A stretch of DNA of 64,000 nucleotides. It comes from Saccharina japonica (taxonomy: Eukaryota; Sar; Phaeophyceae; Laminariales; Laminariaceae). The translations under genes and the position numbers were made by a program. Numbering within the stretch: position 1 is the first letter of the stretch; every line of letters begins with the position of its first letter. The stretch covers positions 26,338 through 90,337 of the forward strand of contig MEHQ01002926.1 of NCBI GenBank assembly GCA_008828725.1, given 5' to 3'. Positions 1-33,086 of the stretch are shown in pieces. The notes below the pieces were generated by a model. The model did no database searches. It was given only the letters and a program-made list of their open reading frames with translations, and was not told the origin of the DNA.

Positions 1-837
1 GACCAGATTTCCTGGTTCATATTATTAATAGGTGTCCTGTGCTGTACTCGTACCCTAAGCTAAACGATACAGACGCAGTCAGTCCAATCGAGGTTGAGGG
101 TCTGAGGTCTGAGGCCTGAGGGTCCTCGAGACGACCGACCGGACGTCCTCACCACATATAACAAGCGAAAAGACATCGCAAGAGCGCGATGCACGAGGGT
201 CGCATCGCGAGAGAGCTCACGGGTCATGGTCATGAGTGTCAACAAGCGCTGCAAGTGTTACTACTACTGTAAGTGTCGCGAGTGTTTAGGTTGTGCTGAC
301 CTTCCTATATACATGTACGTCTGCGACAGAGCTGTGCTATGATATGTGTTGGGTGGGACTTGGACTGGGCTGATAAGGTAAAGGTGGTCGATGGCCCAAC
401 GCCGCGAGGACACGGAACAGCACAGGCGTACAGGCGTACAGGAGGAGCTATGATACTCTTTGAGTAGACCTCGAGTAGACTCGTGATATTCAGTTGGGCT
501 TTGGACAGCAGTATCATATCGATTGATTGCTGATTGCCCTTCGTACACGCGCTGGTTGCAGAGTCTGGTGGTGTCTGGCAACGTGGTATATATACCGACG
601 GAACAAGTTGAGTATGTACGAGTATGCCTAATGCCTAATGCCTCCGCTGATGAATGGCGACATGTAAAGACAAGCGCTACACAGCAGCAGCAGACGGTGT
701 TGTGTCGGCGAGCGCTCTAAAAGCGAAAGCGAAAGGGACACTACGTACAGGTACTCGTACGAGTATGTACGGCGTCTACTACACGTCATGCTGCTTGGGT
801 ACGTACACACATAAAACAAGACAACCAAAGCACTCAC
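1..837. other. Probable intron of the PLK4-like gene
   Basis: This stretch follows the splice donor of the kinase exon on the minus strand. No continuation of the kinase (for example the CGTPxY/APE block) is visible in any frame. It contains short repeats of GTACGAGTA type and a TCTGAGGCCTGAGG cluster near 100-125. Nothing else is recognised. Confidence 0.5.
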
Positions 838-1451
838 TCGAGCTTCACGGCCAGACCAAAGTCGCCAATCCTAAGCCGCCTCCCGTCCTCCGAGAGCAGC
901 AGGTTCGACAGCTTCAGGTCCCTGTGCATCACGCCCCTGTCGTGCAAGTACCCCACCCCGGCCAGCAGCTGCCCCATGTACCCCGCCGCCTCCTCCTCCC
1001 CGAGCGGCCCCCTCTCCTTCAGCCTGCGGTATAGGTCCCCTCCCCCACACAGCTCCAGCACCATGTACACGAACCTATCGTCCTCGAAGAACTCCAGCAG
1101 CTCCACCACGGTGGGGTGCTTCAGCCCCCAGTGCAGGCGCACTTCGTTCGCCACGCGTGCGCAGGCAAGCTCCACGCCGCCGCCGCCGCTACCATCGCCT
1201 CCGCTCGCATTGACCCCACTGAGGTACTTGCAGGCCCTGTGCTTATCCACAACTTTGAGGGCAACTTCCAACCCGGACACCCGCACGCGGGCGCGATAGA
1301 CCACCGCGAAGCCTCCCTTCCCCAGCTCCTGCCCGACGTCGAAGTCGTCGATGCACGGCGGTGGTGGCGGCTGCTGCTGCTGCGGCGCTCCCTCTCCACC
1401 CCCCCCTCCGACTCTCAGCATGACTCTCGGAACACACTGGGGTGGGATCAC
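838..1451 (-). CDS. PLK4: PLK4/SAK-like Ser/Thr kinase, N-terminal exon (partial)
   Basis: Polo-like kinase 4 starts centriole/basal-body duplication at the centrosome. The exon holds the N-lobe and the start of the C-lobe: a Gly-rich loop (GKGGFAVVY), the VALK lysine in GLEVALKVVDK, an alpha-C Glu in NEVRLH, LKHP, FFEDDRFVYMVLELC, the catalytic loop HRDLKLSNLLL and the DFGLA Mg-binding motif. GLEVA, NEV.H, LKHP, FFED and LSNLLL are signature blocks of PLK4 rather than PLK1-3. The reading frame ends at an AG/GTGAGT-type donor (intron starts at 837), 2-3 residues after DFGLA, so the activation loop, the remaining C-lobe and the polo boxes must lie beyond the left edge. The start used is the first Met (1451); a second Met ten residues later is equally possible. 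An Asp/Gly/Ser-rich insert sits between the VALK lysine and the alpha-C helix. Another CAMK/PLK-type kinase is the only serious alternative. Confidence 0.82.
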
Positions 1452-4002
1452 ACCTGTTTACACCTCTCTGTCTTTCCCGCCTAAAAAAGCTCTACTATAG
1501 GTCCCGCGTCTGTTGCCTCGCGTGCCCACCGACAAGCTTGTCGGCAGGCCGCCTGCGTTAGATCTGTGCCTGGCCCACTGTCGGGGCCTGCTGCGGACAG
1601 CGTCGGGATAGCGGTGTCCCCACCTATATAGGACAAACAGAGGTGCCCCTGCGAGCGAAGAGCGCACCAGCAGAAAAACTATGGAGGCTTTGGACGTGTC
1701 CAATCTCTCAAATCAAATTTGAAATTTATAGCCGGTGAATTCGAAATCGCAAAATAATACCGGTTTTTTACTGTTTTGAGAGGAGATTTCGTAGAACTAG
1801 AACTCGATACTCGGCATCCTCGCAAGATACTTGATCACTTTGTTCTGCTTTGTCTACGTATTGTTTTTGCTCATGCATGATCGGAGGGAGATGATGGGTT
1901 TGGCTGCGGGAGCTGAGCTCCAAGCCACAGTAGTGAATGCATACGAACGAATGTCATCTATAACCGAGAGCGAAATTTGGTGGCGTTTTCTCGTCCCGGT
2001 AGAGCATCGTTTTTTCATTGAAAAAACATCAAGATGATTGATGAAGAGCATCAAATTGCAGCAGCAGCAGCAGCAGCGGTGCTGCGTATTGTACATACAT
2101 ACGAGTACGAGGTGCGAGTAATGAAAAAAGTACCCGCCCCCATCAACCCAAACGTCAAATCATCGGAGCAGCTCGCCAACGGAACAACAGCGCAGTACTC
2201 GTAGTACGAAGTGTTTTGTAGGGCTCATGTATGGTATGTGTGGAAAATGCAAATCATATTATAGGAGATGATGCCACAACCAAGGACCCCATCCATCTTG
2301 TTTTTTCTTCTCGGTGTCTGGTCGCGCCGTCCTAAAAATTGTTCAGGTGCAACAAAACACACATACATTTATTTATCATCATCGTCGTCGTTGCCGTCGA
2401 TGTATACTGAAAAACCTCGCTAGACAGCTATATATACTGCTCTGATTGGTTAGTAAGGACAGCAAGCAGCACACAACAAAGTACTGGACCAGCGGTATGT
2501 TTTTATTGACTCATCTACAGTATTTATGGACGACGGCACGCCCTTCGCACCCAGGCATTGTGCCCATTTTCTCGCTAAAGCAGGAGCGACACGCGGGGCC
2601 CACATATATTTCCTTGTCATAAAACATAGAAACAATGAATATCGTGCGTGAATAAAAGACAAGGGGATCAGAACCCCCCCACCCCCCCCCCCGACGGAAG
2701 CGGATAAGAGTACGAAAAGTTATTAAATATATGAAGACAAGCCCAACTGTTGGAGATGTCTCTATTATATGAGGGTATATCATAGGAACGGTACTACTCC
2801 GTCTCGAAAAGGATAGACGTGGTCAATGGTCAAATGACTAAGCCAAGCAAACAAATGAGAATCCCCCAATGGTCAAATGACTATTAATAAGAGGCAAGCA
2901 ACAAATGAGTACCCTCCTCCCCCCCCCCACGGGCATGCATGATTATGAGTACCCCCCCGCGCCATCCAACCCCCCCCAACCAAACACGATGTACTGTGAG
3001 AATATGCCGGTACATTTTACCAGTCCCAGTCCTCGGGACCCACTTAATGGACTCTCGAGCTCCACAGTCAGTACGTACGAATAATGGAAGATCAAGCCAG
3101 TCGCCCCAAGGGTATGAGGAGCTGAAATGACCTGAGTCCTCATGAGTCCCAAGAGTACGATACGGTGAAATGCTTGGATCCTCGGGAGTCTCAAAGGTAC
3201 GAGAAGCTGGAAGCGATAAAACGACTCGGGGGTCCTCGTGAGTCCCGAAGGCAGCAGGTAGGAGAAGCTATAGTGACTGTGGGTCTTTCCCTCGCTCGGG
3301 AACAAATGGATATCTTGGTTCGTAAAACGACCAACGCCATCATCATCATCGCAGTTTTTAGCGTTTTAGCACTACAGTTCGTTCCCCCGATAGATATTTC
3401 CATGGTCGGTGTCTCTCTTTCTCCTTGACCACGCCAATAAACCAACGGTGCGGGCGTTCTCTAAGGTCAGACAGGCGTTTTTTTCCGCGTTCATTCACGT
3501 TCGGGGACAAAAGACAGTACACTTGGAATTAGACTTGCATCATTGTTTTCACTGCATATTATCAGTAAAATGGTTTCACCCATGTAACCTTACAGCCCCC
3601 GCGGAAGGTTCCACGAGTAGGCTAAAGTAGGCCAGGTTGTAAAGAGAAGATAAAACGTGAAACATAAAAAAAAAACGCTTCCTTCTGCCCACCCGCTCTG
3701 CCACCGCTTTCGAGCGTTTCCGCCGAAAAATACATCGAAACGCTTGTATTGTTAATCAACGAAACGTTTCCATTCACCACGCTGGCACGCCCCCCCCCCC
3801 GCGCGCGCGCGCGGGGGGGTGGGGTTGACGGACGAAGCCTGCTTCCTGACCAATCGGGGCCCCTCCATCTGTCTCATCATACACACCCATACGCATCGAG
3901 ATACTTTCTTGGTCCTTCCTCGATAGCTTTCTCTCGTTGTTGTTGTCGGTTTTGTTGTTGTCGGTTTTGTTGTTGTTGGCTTTGTTGGTGATGCTGGTTT
4001 CA

Positions 4003-4033
<31 letters not shown>

Positions 4034-4065
4034 ATGATAATGCTGCTCCTATGTCGCCATCCGTC
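1452..4065. other. Intergenic region between the kinase and the TPI 3' end
   Basis: No convincing coding exon. The stretch holds a CAG run near 2060-2078, a decayed LINE 3' fragment (2690-2957), C/G homopolymers, and at 3790-3830 a C-tract, a CG dinucleotide run and a G-tract that can fold as a hairpin. From about 2012 rightwards everything recurs in reverse complement up to 14126. ORFs in this interval are low complexity. Confidence 0.6.
2690..2957 (+). mobile_element. Decayed LINE 3' fragment with serial tails
   Basis: The sequence follows the 3' part of the LINE at 28.7 kb at clearly reduced identity: GGAAGCGGATAAGAGTACG, then a TTGGAGATGTCTCTATTA block, CTCCGTCTCGAAAAGGAT and the terminal GTCAATGGTCAAATGACTAA. 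The terminal block is then repeated (about 2869-2925, ending GAGTAC plus C-tract) and a third, SINE-type tail (CATGCATGATTATGAGTAC plus C-tract) follows at 2931-2957. This is an old copy with tails stacked on one another. Its mirror image is at about 13194-13445. Confidence 0.75.
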
Positions 4066-24784
<20,719 letters not shown>

Positions 24785-27400
24785 TGTTTGGTCGGTTTTT
24801 CCCCTTCCGTGCTTGCTTGCTCCTTGGTGGTGGTGCTGCTGCTTCTTCTGCTGCTGATCTTCTTCTTCTTGTTCTCCTTTGGCTGCTCCTGCTGCTATCG
24901 CTGCTACTCCAGTGGCTGCTCTCTCACACTGCGTGCGTAGCAAAGGGAATACGAATCGACAAAAATCATGGAAGAATACCAGGTACCTTCGGCGGTGAGA
25001 TACTTCGTAACTTCGTCTGTTCTTCTTTCTCTTTACCACACGTACGTAACGGTTTTCGGTTGTTGGTTCCTCTTTTCCCGTGGGTCTGTTATGATGGCAT
25101 GTGGTGCAAAATTGCAAAACTACATGTCGTGTGGTGTATCCGCTTCTTGTGTTTCATCGAACCGCGTGCACTTCTTCGACGAAAGATCCGTGCATCTTGA
25201 TCAGAGTCAGTCACTCTCCGCAGCGATGCGATGAACAAGTGCGCATCTACTCGCACGTACGTACGTATATCTTCTCCTTCTCCTGGGGATCGACACAAAC
25301 ATAACAGCAGTACGACCAGTAGATGCTGTGTATTTTATCTCTCCACAGCATGCCGCAGCTCTCTATCTGCAGTTCACGGCACGTTTCGACTTGCCGCGAG
25401 AGACTATATAGTCTTCACTACTATTGCTGTAGGTAGTCCTCTCACCCTGCAGTGCTACAGCAAGCAGCAGCAGCAGAATTCGTCTCGCTGCAGAGATCGG
25501 CATCGCGAAACGACGCTGATCTTGTACGTATACACCCAAGATTTTCCAGTTTCCAGGATCCAGGATGCAACGGGCGCTTTTATTACGTGAAACCGCATAA
25601 ATCACACCAGGTATATCCACCAGTTGTACAGTAGTACCTGGTACATAGATTTGACGAGCTGTGGAAATACCGAACCCCGTGCGCGACGAGATCAAGGCAG
25701 CTACCGGGGGTCGGGGGTCGGGGGGGCGCACCTGTGATAACAGCTTGTTTAGTGCGCCACCGGGTGTCAAGATCCAGTGAGCTGGGTTGAAATGGTGGAT
25801 AAACGACAATTCGTGGGGACGCTACGGCGGTTGTCAGACGCAACAACTGAACTGATGATACACCTTATCGGCCTCCTCCACCCGCATACTACGCCGACTC
25901 GTTTGATTGACAACGGGCACGTGGTATCATCGTTGATGATGCGGCACATACTTTAAATTTGTTTCAGAGATGCGTAACACCTTGAGGAAGCCCCGGCAGT
26001 GCGCTGAACCCCGCCCCTACATGACTCGCCGGACACCCCACGGCGTTTCGCGCTTGGTGCAACCAATGTCTGCCTGGCCGGTGGAAACCCGACGTGCTCC
26101 GCCCCGACATTGCAAGGATGCGAGGGTCTATGGCCATACGACTCCGGCCATGCATGACATGAGTACACCCCCCCCCGCCCCCTCTGCCGCCGATTGTACA
26201 CCTTGCTGTTGAGTAAACGTGAATAGACACGCAAATACTCCCAGGTGCACCGCAAAACCACCTCTTGGTTGACGCAGCGACAGTCGGCGTCCCCTTGCTC
26301 CCCCCTTTCCCCTTTTGATTAACCACCTTGCTATTCGGAGCAAACGGCATCGCAGGCCGTCTTCTTTAGTCCAACCCCGACCTCTCTCGAACGCCTCAGC
26401 CTCCGCCGCCGCCGCCGCCGACTCTGCCTTCGGCCGTCCTACAATAAAACGAAAACGTAGGGACGATGTTACAAACCAACGCACCAAATGGCGGGCGATA
26501 CGCATATATATGTAGACTATGGAGAGCATTCCCATATATCACTCCCACTGGAAGGCCGGCCGGTGCGTCCCTCCACAAAACAGCTTGGCGTGTTGTTCAC
26601 CTCGGGCGCACCACTAAAAAAAATGTGGCCCATCTACATTCGCTCCTTACCCCAGAGTGAGGGAATTCAGCTTTTTTCTAGGACGGACCCTCGACCGCAA
26701 AGGGCCGCGCAAATCGGCGAGCACGATGGTGGCGTCAAAGCTTGCGCACCGATGTGGGTTCCGGTTGGGAAGCAAAGAGATAATCAATCAGTAAAATGTT
26801 TTCGTACTGTGCGTTGCTGCCGTGGGCGTGGGCGCGGATGAGGCACGACGGTGGACGGGTGGCGATCACCCAACGCGGGAGCATGTATAGAGGCTTTGTT
26901 CTGTTGGTGCACAATATTGTTTTTCGATGACAGAGAGGTGACGCGGGGAACGGAAGGGATTGACACAAGGACGAACGAAAACAACAGCGGTTGGCTTAAA
27001 TTGTAGCCAGTTTATAAGACCTACGTAGTACAGTCTTAGTAGTGATCGACAGAGTAGTGGTCAATATGAACAGTTGTATGTACCTGCAATGGTGGTTGTC
27101 GTCGTCGGCTGCTTCGAATAATGCTTCGCGTCCAACTAGTCGCCGAAAAATCCGGCATATTTATCTTGGGAAACCCCCATCGCCCAGTACCCTTCACCCG
27201 AGTGCATCGTACGTGTGGCGGGGGCATCACGGCGTAACCTCAAAGATGTGTTCACTGTCTATATTCATAGTAGAAAAGAGGAAACGCGCAATCGACCCGC
27301 TGGCAGTAGTTTCCTCCTTTCCTCCACAAGACGCGTGCTACGATAGAGGTACGAATACCGTAGCACATTTTTTTTTTTTTTTTTTCTGAATGACGGCGCT
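24785..27400. other. TPI upstream region, no recognised gene
   Basis: Contains a CTT/CTG-rich block (24838-24900), GTACGTAC runs and one SINE-like copy (25965-26175). Several open frames of 100-150 codons exist on both strands but none shows a motif I trust. The TPI promoter should lie in the first few hundred bases; no TATA box or other element stands out. Confidence 0.5.
25965..26175 (+). mobile_element. SINE-like element
   Basis: Diverged copy: CATGACTCGCCGGACACC, GCGCTTGGTGCAACCAATGT, CTGCCTGGCCGGTGGAAACC, GACGTGCTCCG, GGATGCGAGGGTCTATGGCC, CATGCATGACATGAGTACAC and a C-tract. The first ~170 nt of the full element are missing or unrecognisable. Confidence 0.85.
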
Positions 27401-27539
27401 CCTTAACCCAAAATTGTCGGAATTTCATCCTTGCGATGCAATTTTTTTCGCTGTATGCTTACGTAGGCCATGCGCTTAAGCATCGGGCATAAGGCACTTT
27501 TAGGTTTCCTCCAAATTTTCAGTTTTTGGGTGAGATAGG

Positions 27540-28520
27540 GAGCTCCTAGATTGTAATCAAGTGACCACCCCCAGAAAAAAGGCGCACCTCTACCGTAGCA
27601 TGCGTCACAGGCGAAATAGAAAAAAAAAACACTGCCCTCCTCGTCGCGGATCGGCACCTGGGTACCCATGCATGGCACGCAGGTAACAAACAAGCGACTG
27701 GGAGGTAGCTGCACCGTCTGCACAATAGCCTCGGGTATATTCCCTTTGCGCTGGTGAAAATGTGGGGTCGACGACAAGGTGTGAGCTGGTGGGGGACGCT
27801 GTGTGCGGGACACACAGAAGTGGGTCGCCGCGCTCCCCAACCATGCCCGCATGGTGCTGGTCTATATACCGAGCACGCGTTGAGCAACACCTATATAGCC
27901 AAGTGTGCAATGTTAAATCTGCCTTTGTACGACCACGAAAAAGAAAATCGTGGCGTGTTTGCATCGACATGACCGCTATGGAGCTGCATTCCATCAGTGG
28001 ATAAGAAAAGGTGGGTACAAATAAAGGGCAAACAAGACGGTTGTGCGCACCTCGACGTCCAAAACACCCGTGACTCGATAATATCCGTTGCCCTTGGGAG
28101 GCCGACCCGTGGCGCAGTGCAATGAAAATAGCATCCTTCGCGCAGACTAGTATGGTGCATCGGTGACGATCGGAAAGTTTGCATCGACATCGCGGCCCCC
28201 AACAAACAGTGCCACCATTTTCGGTATGGTTCACGACGACTTTCGGAATAGTGTGCAGCCGAAGGCGGACGGTGCATCTCGCGTCACCGAACACCGCGTC
28301 TGGCGGTGAATATTTGACCGTGCCACAGATCATCTCGTAGTTCGCCTCCGTTCCCAAAGCGCCCGACATCGAAGTGCAATATCGGCAGTCGAATTTCGGG
28401 CCGGCGTTGCTTGTCGCGCGCGGGCAGCCGCTGGGAAGTTGTCGCGGGCACCATCCGAGTACCAGGCGCAACCATCACGTCGAGTGAGACCTTGACTCCC
28501 GCTGTAAGTGCACGCAGCAC
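27540..28520 (-). other. Unrecognised coding-like patch
   Basis: The minus strand has a 288-codon open frame (27605-28471) and strong partial frames beside it. Peptide stretches that look protein-like are FDCRYC...ANYEMICGTVKYSPPDA (28370-28270), FVGGRDVDANFPIVTDAPY (28220-28165), GRPPKGNGYYRVTGVLDVE ending at a GAG/GTGCGC donor (about 28110-28053), and VTCVPCMGTQVPIRDEEGS, VFFFYFACDACYG with two CxxC pairs (27695-27590). They fall in different frames, as spliced exons would. No family is recognised; the gene could be real, a relic, or chance in GC-balanced DNA. Confidence 0.3.
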
Positions 28521-28637
28521 AAACGTAAAGACAAACCCGGTACCCCAAAACGCATTGGAGCAACCAAGCCGAGCGCTGTAGCAGTGCATGCATGTACGCA
28601 CTGGGACGAGTGGTGGTAAGATGGCGGCGACGGTGAT

Positions 28638-28641
<4 letters not shown>

Positions 28642-28702
<61 letters not shown>
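28642..28702. repeat. 61-nt G homopolymer (poly-C tail of the LINE)
   Basis: Uninterrupted G run directly at the 3' end of the minus-strand LINE, i.e. a sense-strand C61 tail after GAGTACGCC. Its length may be inexact because of sequencing limits. Confidence 0.9.
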
Positions 28703-31700
28703 CGTACTCATTTGTTGCTTGCCTTAGTCATTTGACCATTGACCACGCATCCCTTTCGAGACGGAGCACCGTTCTTACTCCCAGTAGAGACAACTCCAAC
28801 ACTTGGGCGCTCATTACGTTGTTTCCATATATTACAAAGAAACGTTTTGCTAATCTTATCCCCTTCCTGTTTCGCCGCCTGTGGCCACCATCTACCTCCT
28901 AAGATAGCGATCGTTTTCTCGCTACTATTTAGTGTACCAAACTTCTCCATGTCACATTCGTCTATTTGTCTCATCTCCTCCGCTAACACATCCCTTTCCT
29001 CCTTGTACCTTTCACATTCTCCCACTATGTGAATTCTACTCTCTATGGCCTTGCCACATGGGCACATCTGTGCATCTACTTCCTCCTCCTCCCGGCTACT
29101 GGTATACCTCCTTCTTCTTTCTGGCAGGTCCAGGTCCCCTACACGAAATCGCAGTTTCAGCTTTTTCGCGAAATCCATTGGGCCGTGCAGATATTTTTTC
29201 ATTCCTATCCCTTCTCTCAACCCCCCGTATATCTCTAAGAGTTCTCCCCCTTCCACCTTCTTTCTTAGCGCTACAGTAGCTTTTTCCTTCTTTCTATCCT
29301 TTCTTTTACTTCTGTCTTGTACCCCCTAAATTTATCTATGACCAGCATCTCTTTTTGGTTTGCTATGTCCTTCCATACTTTCTCGACTTCGCTACCCCAC
29401 CTTGTTCCAGCTCGCCCTTTGGTTATTTTCTCCCATACAGCTTTATCAGCTATGGCTGGCAACCTCTTATTTGGCATGATCTGTACTTTGTATTGCCATT
29501 TCAACTTACGTACGTCTTTATTTGTCTTAAGTGGGTACATTCCCAGTTCTGCTATCAATACTGTATTACTCGTCGTACTTGAGCATCCTAGCACTTTTGT
29601 AACTGCTGTCATCTGTACTGTTTCCAGCTGTTTTACGAGCTTCGCGTTCTCTTCCCATACTTCTCCTGCATACTCTAGCTTTGGTACAATCACATTTATC
29701 AGTATACATCTCTTAATTCTAGTGTCAAGGTGCGAGTCTGTTAGGACTGCTTCCATCTTGGCTACATGTGCCTTACCCTTGCCTATTACTGTAGTTATGT
29801 GTGTATCCCAAGAGCAATCTCCTGAGATCTCTACGCCAAGGTACGCATACTGGTCTACGATCGGTAGTTCATCTTCTCCCCACTTCCACTTACAAGTTAC
29901 CGGACTCTCCTTATCTTCGTTACATACAACTACTGCGCACTTTTTTACGTTCGCTGTCACTCTCCACTTCCTGGTGTACTCTCCTGCCTTCTCTATTTGT
30001 TTCTGCAGTCCTTCGGGTGTTTCTGATATGCTGACGAAATCATCCGCAAACATCAATCCCGAAACCGTATCTTCCCCCACCGTGACCCCCTGCGATGCTG
30101 CTTCTACTGCTACTATCATGTCATTAATATGTACCTTGAATAGGTTAGGTGATAGCGTACATCCCTGTGCAACTCCTTGTAGGATATCAACGTACTTCGA
30201 TATTTCCCCGTCCAACATCACAGCACTTCTCACACATTCCTTCATCTTCTTCATCATTCTCCACATCTTTCCTCTGATCCCTATTTCCCACAACTTTTTC
30301 CACAGCCCATTCCTCCATACTGTGTCGAAGGCCTTCTGCACATCTAGAAATAAACAGTACGTTGTTATAAACAGTACGTTGTTAGCCCCGCGTCTTTCCT
30401 ACCTTGGATGATATTACCTAATGTGTACACATGGTCGACGCAGCTACGGTTTGGCCTAGATCCTGCTTGCCCTTCGCTATTTTTTCTTTCTTCTTCATTG
30501 TTCCCATTCTATCGTTCAAATTATTACAGAACGTTTTACCTACAGTGCTTAGTAGCGTTATCCCCCCATAGGTACCCGGGTCAGCCTTGCCTCCTTTCTT
30601 AAACAAGTTTACTACTACTCCTTCTCTCCATCTCTTAGGTGCGTCGTTTTTCCATATCCAGTTATACAACTTAGCCATCATGGTAAACATTCCTTCTCCC
30701 CCGTACTTCATAAAATTCATTAACTATTTGGTCTGCCCCTGCTGCCTTTCTATTCTTAAGTTTAGCTACACACTTCTTTACTTCTTCTCTTGTGAACTCT
30801 CCCTGCAACCCTTCTGAACCACTGCCTTCCCTTTCTGATGCATCTACGTTCGCCTCTGCCCACGCATTGATATCCTTCTCGAATTCTTCGTCGAACGTTT
30901 CGTTGGTTGTGGGCGTTCCTAGCTTGAGGTAATGCTCTACAAGTACTTCCCGTTTCCCTTTCGAACTACTAACCATTTGACCGTTCTGTGCTCTTAATGC
31001 AGCTATCCCCGTGTCTGCCTCTCCTGCTTGTTTGCCTAGTATCAATTTTATCCGTACCCACATCTGCTTCATCCCGCCATCAAAGTCTTCATTCGTTTTA
31101 TTAACTACGTCTTTCCATACGTATCCCTTTCTTCTTCTTCTCAACCACCTTTTTCACTTTCTTTCTAGCAATACCATAGTCCTCCCATCCTAACGTAGTT
31201 TTGCTCGATGTGTATATTTTGCGTGTGCCTTTCTCCTTACTCTTATGGCCTCGTTTGCTTCTTCATCCCACCATTTTACTGCTCTATTGCATATTATCAA
31301 CTTCTTCCCTATTACTTTACTTGCTGTGGTCTTGACCAATTTCTCCCATCCTTCTACGTATTATCCTCGCTCCTGCACTTTATTTTTTATTTTTGTGTCC
31401 ATCCCATTTACCTGGTATTATCTTCGCCCTTCTTTTTCTCTCTCCCTCTTTAGTCGTAACTCAGATCCGGGGTCACTAAGTAGGCTCTTCTCCCCCCTCC
31501 CCACTAAGGTACTAGCCTTGCATTTTTATCGCGAGAAGATTTCAGCAATCTCTTCCCTATCTCTCTCTCTATTGTTATTTGTCGTACCTATGCTTTCCAG
31601 CAGATCGGAAAAATGCTCTGCATTTTTAGTAATCTCTTCTTGGAATTCTTCCCGTTTTTCTTTTACTTCTAGTTTATCTATTCGCCATCTGTACAATTTC

Positions 31701-31790
31701 CTACCGCGCCTATTTCTGATAACTCTCGTCTGCTGACTGTTTGTCCATATTAGGCAGTAATCCGTAGTTCCTACGTCCGCCGCGCACAAG
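28703..31790 (-). mobile_element. APE-type LINE (non-LTR retrotransposon), 5'-truncated, longest copy
   Basis: On the minus strand in order: end of an endonuclease-like domain with a TTDYCLIW block resembling the SDH motif (31789-31526), linker, RT N-terminal region (FTREEVKKCVAKLKNRKAAG, ADQI; 31144-30720), NLFKKGGKADPGTYGGITLL (about 30600-30540), the 356-codon RT core with AFDTVW, GVAQGCTLSPNLF and the catalytic GLMFADDFVSI (30341-29271), and a C-terminal ORF with a CPCGKAIESRIHIVGEC zinc-knuckle-like motif ending KASNK (29256-28708). About three to four frame breaks make it inactive. The clade is uncertain. It ends in GAGTACG and a C61 tail with no poly-A. The 5' end fades into G-rich DNA at about 31790. 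Confidence 0.9.
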
Positions 31791-33086
31791 GGAGGGGTGG
31801 GGGGTGGGGGTCAAGGAACTTGACGTCTTGACGGGCCTGCCCGGTTCCGCACACGAGGGGTGACTTGGCGCTGACGGTGTTCTCGTCGCAGAGCTCCTAG
31901 ACTGCGCTGTAAACCAACAGAGAACGAGGCCTCTCGGGTGTTCAATTGTTCAACGGGTGCGCAGTATACAGCATATCTCCTTCTGACGAACATTAACATT
32001 CGGCGCGAGGTTTTACGGACACAAATAAAGCACCGCACCAAGTCACGGCGGAGATGGAAAATACCGTTTGTTGAAAAGAAGCTGTTTCTTTTTGTGGACA
32101 CTTTTATTTGTGGCCATCCGAGAACGCCGCAGCGTCGAACGATGTGTGTTTAGCTCCGGAGCGGCTCAAGTTCTGAGAGTCGCCCTCTCCTGCTTATAAA
32201 TACTGTACGTAGTAACTTGTACCCGGAATATACCGGGTATGGTTTTAGTATTTACACGTTGTTGTGGAAAATACTACAAGTACTGATCCGTGAGTTCCGT
32301 GAGCAGCCGCAATTAAGGTAATAGGTGAGTTATATTGTGCATACGCATGGTTTGGCGTTTTGCATACGTACAAGCGAGTTACGAGAAGAGGATGCTTGGT
32401 TGATCCTCGTACGTTGGATTTAGCTAAACTTCCACTAGCAACTACGTAGCAAACATCAGGGAACGTTGCTGTAGGTAGACCACTACAAACGGCCCGTAGG
32501 ATACGATCTACGTAGTCGTAGATCTGAGTTGATCGAGGACGGCCGTGCAAAAGCGCACACACTAAAAGTCATATCGTTATCGTCATACAATATCATTCGT
32601 AGGTCGAGCTGGTCGATCCTTCTCGTTTTTGCAAGCTGAGAGAGTGGGACGCCAGTCTCACGGACGCTCCATTGTTACGTATATGCAGGTATCTGCTCAT
32701 CAATTGGGTCAATGCTGTCAATATGATCGTCCACCAGCCAGCACCGAGCAGCTGAGCAGCCAGCACTGAGCAGCTGAGCGCTACGTAGCCAGCAGCGGGC
32801 AGCAGAATTCGTAATCTCGCCGCGTATTTTTGGCGCTATTTGATTGGCCAAGATTTCGCCTACAGCCGCGCCGAGGGCAGAGGACGAGCAGCTTGAATCG
32901 CAAAAGCGCTGCCTGCCGTGCCGTGTAGAGGGGACCTAGGCACTAGGCACCGCAATCACCACAAGGCAGCAGGCACTGCATCACGTACATCGTGTGAGAA
33001 CGGAAACAAATTACGCCAGCAGTACGAGTGCTCTCGCTTTCGAGGCTCGATTTAGTACTTCCCTCTCTAGACCAAGCAGCAGCAGT
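31791..33086. other. Region between the LINE and FAAH exon 1
   Basis: No gene recognised. Near 32740-32810 there is a CAGC/GAGCAGC-rich patch with four imperfect AGCAGCTGAGCAG units. The FAAH promoter is expected in the right-hand part; no core element could be singled out. Confidence 0.5.

Noticed and set aside
26690-26790. Minus-strand peptide FDATIVLADLRG resembling a class III nucleotide cyclase start
   Set aside because: Only about 12 residues match; the downstream FT and metal-binding context is missing in all frames.
29317-30411. 364-codon plus-strand open frame
   Set aside because: Exact antisense of the LINE reverse transcriptase core; composition follows the RT codons.
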